A DNA stretch of 25,438 nucleotides. It comes from Caldisericota bacterium (lineage in GTDB: Bacteria > Caldisericota > Caldisericia > B22-G15). A program made the position numbers and the translations under genes. The stretch lies in NCBI GenBank assembly GCA_003648245.1, contig QMOO01000003.1, positions 1 through 25,438 on the forward strand. The letters run 5' to 3'. The notes under the pieces are model-generated. The model was not told where the DNA came from. It worked only from the letters and a program-made list of their open reading frames with translations, and did no database searches. This document shows positions 23,601-25,438 of the stretch, piece by piece; position 1 is the first letter of the stretch, and each line of letters opens with the position of its first letter.

Positions 23601-25438
23601 ATGAGAGAACCGGTTCCAGAACCTGCTGGAGGAATTGGTGTTCCAGAGATGAGATACGTACCTTTCGATAGAGGTTTTACCTGTGGATTCTGGAATACCC
23701 ATCCAGGAGGAAGTTCATAACTGAATTTATTTGCAAGATGCAGGCTCATTTCATCTACAGGTTCACCTGTTCCATCTGTTACAAGAATTGTGAAGTGGCA
23801 TAGTTTATTTGCATATAGAGTTGTTGGCTCGATAAGTAACTTTGCCTGATAATTTGGTGCTCCTATGGAGAAGGGATGATATGGAACAGGATTTCCAGCC
23901 TGATCGTAGTATCTTCCAAATCTATAATCGCCTATCTTGGTCTTCTCACTTCCTACTCTTGTAAAGAGAGCATAACTTCCAAGTTCATCTATTATGGCGT
24001 AAATCTTAAAGTAACCATTTGGTCCAAGTTTTACAGGTTGATAAGTTTGCGGTGGAAGACCTGCATGTGGAATTTCATTAATTGGACCATTACTTATATA
24101 TTTTCTCTCGAAACCGTTAACAGGATCTACCTTCCAGAGTTCGACATACACATCGTTATTTCCTGGTGTAAGACCTCCTGGAAGCTGGAATGTTCCTTCA
24201 ATTACCTGTGGTGTTGAAAGATCCACTGTAAGTGTTCCAAGATCAGTTGTAATTGTCTCCTGATACTTAAGATATACAAACATTGAAACCCTTGGAGAAG
24301 TTTGAGCCTCAATTCTATATATTCCATCATACTTTGCACCATGATAACCAAGTGCATCAAACCAACCTGTACCAAGAGAGAAATTACCATTTAGATCAGT
24401 AGTTGCTGTTGAAACAGTTGTTAAAGCCCATGGTTCAAGATAGAAGTTTCCAAACTCATCAAATCTTCCTGGTCCTGAAAGAACTATAGTTGCAAAGCTT
24501 ATCGGGTCAAGGTTTCCATCTAAATCAACATCAGAGAGTGTAGTAAGTGTACCCTGAAGAGTATCTCCAATGGTTGCCATAAGAATTCCATCACATCCAG
24601 TAGAACCGTTAACGGTAAGAAGTGGTGTTGCCTGGAAAGAGAATTGTTCATAATCTTCAAGCCACCACTTTGTTGATGGATAGGAAGGTACAACCTCTCC
24701 TCTTACAGTAACTGTAGCAGTATCTCCCACATGTAATCCAAGTTCCTGAGCAGAGACATAAACAGGGACATTAATCCACTGACCTGGCATTGAAACAGAA
24801 GGAGTCTTATCAATAATCTTTGCATAACCACCTGATGTGGTTATGGTAATTCTCAGTTTATCTCCCAGTTGATCAACATACCATCTTACATTGACACTGA
24901 AGCCAGATCCACAAATTTTAAATGAAGATTTTACAACATCAACAAGAGCGTTCACTCTAACAAATCCAGATGTTATTACCCAGTCTGGTGGAGAAATTGG
25001 AGGAACTGTTGAAGATATATCACCACAGCATGTTGTATGAATTGTTGCAACAACATAACCTGATGGATGCGTATCAGATTGTGCAGTAAACAAACCAGTA
25101 TCTGGATCTATTGTTCCAATTGGATACATTGGATCGTTATTCAGTATGCTCCATACAGGTGGAGGGGTTACTACTGTATGATAAAGCGCATCTTCTGTTC
25201 TTGCACTAAACTCTTTTCTTTCTCCAGAAATAAGACTTATACTTTCTGGTGTTACCCACACCTTTATTCCCATGGTAACCTGTGCAAAGACAGGTACTTC
25301 ATTGTAAACTATATTATTACCCACACATGTATTACCTGGACAACCATCATTATAGGTAAAGGATGCCCAGATTCTTGAGGTTCCGCCACCACAAGCAGCA
25401 GAATGGAAATTCCCTTCTGAATCTATATCTACTGTTGA
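20672..25438 (-). CDS. Giant Ig-like repeat surface protein with C-terminal copper-amine-oxidase-N-like domain (5' end outside window)
   Basis: The frame stays open to the right edge, so the gene is partial at its N-terminus; 1588 residues are visible. The GTG at 25324 is only an internal valine codon: 38 in-frame codons lie before it, beginning STVDIDSEGNF. Most of the protein is a chain of beta-rich Ig-like modules with few cysteines. From about 400 residues before the end they become recognisable: an invasin/Big_1-like unit (VTDAHGQPVTGAEVGI), three consecutive glucodextranase-B/Ig-like units (about residues 1200-1454) each ending in an EGE/EGLN-type turn, then a copper-amine-oxidase-N-like module (PF07833) made of two half repeats, GRTMVPLRFIAETFGATVDW and GRTVVPIRFIAEAFGAQVDW. 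That module is usually a wall or surface attachment unit, not an enzyme. A DVDLDGNLD loop may bind calcium. Probably an exported envelope or adhesion protein. Confidence 0.9.
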   Translation of the reverse strand, partial: STVDIDSEGNFHSAACGGGTSRIWASFTYNDGCPGNTCVGNNIVYNEVPVFAQVTMGIKVWVTPESISLISGERKEFSARTEDALYHTVVTPPPVWSILNNDPMYPIGTIDPDTGLFTAQSDTHPSGYVVATIHTTCCGDISSTVPPISPPDWVITSGFVRVNALVDVVKSSFKICGSGFSVNVRWYVDQLGDKLRITITTSGGYAKIIDKTPSVSMPGQWINVPVYVSAQELGLHVGDTATVTVRGEVVPSYPSTKWWLEDYEQFSFQATPLLTVNGSTGCDGILMATIGDTLQGTLTTLSDVDLDGNLDPISFATIVLSGPGRFDEFGNFYLEPWALTTVSTATTDLNGNFSLGTGWFDALGYHGAKYDGIYRIEAQTSPRVSMFVYLKYQETITTDLGTLTVDLSTPQVIEGTFQLPGGLTPGNNDVYVELWKVDPVNGFERKYISNGPINEIPHAGLPPQTYQPVKLGPNGYFKIYAIIDELGSYALFTRVGSEKTKIGDYRFGRYYDQAGNPVPYHPFSIGAPNYQAKLLIEPTTLYANKLCHFTILVTDGTGEPVDEMSLHLANKFSYELPPGWVFQNPQVKPLSKGTYLISGTPIPPAGSGTGSLIVKVSGAALISLPIQAVSLYNPYAYIDVTTVHLDRKMFPPVVGEEYILVFGFYEPPTPGLTVFDPDENWTLSSDETVFMEEVSREDREIRVKVIPTMYTPLPLTLTLPLRGVDNRTDEERGRVTSETATFSVFPVADSINGFKIGVTTDPAEVSQGGTGAISISVTDTSDIPQNNAWIEIWGYNKDGTPVSDMFSIGGAGTPNIVIDASHLDPLNQNIINGVYTQMNVGFNHSADPEHDRTPIEIGRYVLIKVYSGNPTLPTSKIMGYIPYAFPIKPQMNLGISLLSIDGSPARNKITAGFSHTLLLSAPGIPAGSTIIALGSKGSTFTDNHDTTYTLTLGEPYLEEGEARIFAVGPNRDVMGELDIPIVKPVAEIIPSDNILSAEINETVTITLKDPITNAPLYVAKIGVDGKIDSFGEPFGFRSAIMTKEEVPNVSSATFTVNARDNLNPTLPDAPEVILYYTTTSTLPGTYVVINEFSLVSVKVDVEIFTSSGKPLDKAIVGKSNRIKITVTDAHGQPVTGAEVGITFAYNYDATIYDLKGYTDDNGVVIFTNFVPQYLGGYDVVVKKEDREYVFNDLFFTKEQTEDTEPPEITITEPEDGATLTQNSITVLGTVTDESEITAVYVNGMRVELLPDNSFMVNITLNEGENLIRVIAVDEFGNIGIKEIHVTYKIPTLTLIIDDVPKLVNTPELEITGKTDPGATVYINDEEADVDDEGNFSITVTLLEGLNTLIIRAEKGTLSKTKKVSVTLDSIPPILKVNVPEKVQDRVFEVSGTTEPTATLTINGEPVIVQADGTFTYTVSMPEGEKEITLEFKAVDRAGNEAKIVKTVIYQEEIIIELVIDSPVIKVTKNGVTTSVIYEIAPFVMPPGRTMVPLRFIAETFGATVDWDPETEGIHIELPRSDGSTIVIDMQLGNKIAYVNGEPYALEVAPFTVEPQGRTVVPIRFIAEAFGAQVDWDPLLQKVTITFYP

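Noticed and set aside
25322..25324. GTG as start of the large surface protein
   Set aside because: The frame is open for 38 more codons to the window edge, no ribosome site precedes it, and the upstream peptide reads like more of the same beta-rich protein.
1..25438. CRISPR array, insertion sequence or prophage
   Set aside because: No regularly spaced direct repeats, transposase, integrase or phage-like gene was seen anywhere in the window.

Overview
The window is AT-rich, densely packed bacterial DNA with no plasmid, phage or transposon signal and no gene-free stretch over about 115 bases. Several families here are best known from archaea and thermophilic bacteria (adenosine-specific kinase PF04008, DUF763, Mth938-like, and an aspartate racemase whose length and cysteine positions match the Pyrococcus enzyme). 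The structured RNAs are much richer in G+C than their surroundings (the ribozyme is 93 of 160 bases, about 58%). A giant Ig-repeat protein ends in a copper-amine-oxidase-N-type module. Together these suggest a thermophilic, deep-branching bacterium, for example of a Caldisericota, Dictyoglomota or thermophilic Firmicutes type. That placement is inference.

Layout. (1) 7-4551, minus strand: an amino-sugar operon osmC-like, glmM, glmS, MobA-like nucleotidyltransferase, behind a clear promoter (CTGACA-N18-TATAAT with TGn). Between glmM and glmS lies a well-folded glmS ribozyme, the RNA that cuts itself when glucosamine-6-phosphate binds. Its cleavage site and 5' half are inside the glmM reading frame and encode the last 18 residues of GlmM. 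(2) 4537-6877, minus: ABC permease, ABC ATPase and TetR regulator, with an operator-like palindrome over the regulator's start. (3) 6921-8278, plus: lspA and an RluA-family pseudouridine synthase, overlapping tail-to-tail with pyrG and an esterase (8249-10545, minus). (4) 10598-12630, plus: acidic amino-acid symporter plus aspartate/glutamate racemase. (5) 12627-13840, minus: a small alpha/beta protein, a Mth938-like protein and an adenosine-specific kinase-family protein. (6) 13847-14683, minus: two unknown membrane-associated proteins. (7) 14701-16991, plus: a UPF0316-type membrane protein, an MgtC-type protein and DUF763. (8) 16986-20003, minus: tRNA-Ser(GCU), tRNA-Arg(ACG) and uvrA, apparently one transcript. 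(9) 20022-25438, minus: a DUF429 protein behind the terminator of a surface protein that runs off the right edge.

How it works together: GlmS makes GlcN6P and GlmM converts it to GlcN1P for UDP-GlcNAc and peptidoglycan. The GlcN6P-sensing ribozyme sits across the junction of both genes, so one cleavage would decapitate the glmS message and also remove the stop codon from the glmM message. A second theme is short or absent mRNA leaders. Three genes have TATAAT only 5-7 nt before their ATG with no Shine-Dalgarno, and uvrA begins 5 nt after an encoded tRNA CCA end. Three convergent gene pairs overlap at their 3' ends.
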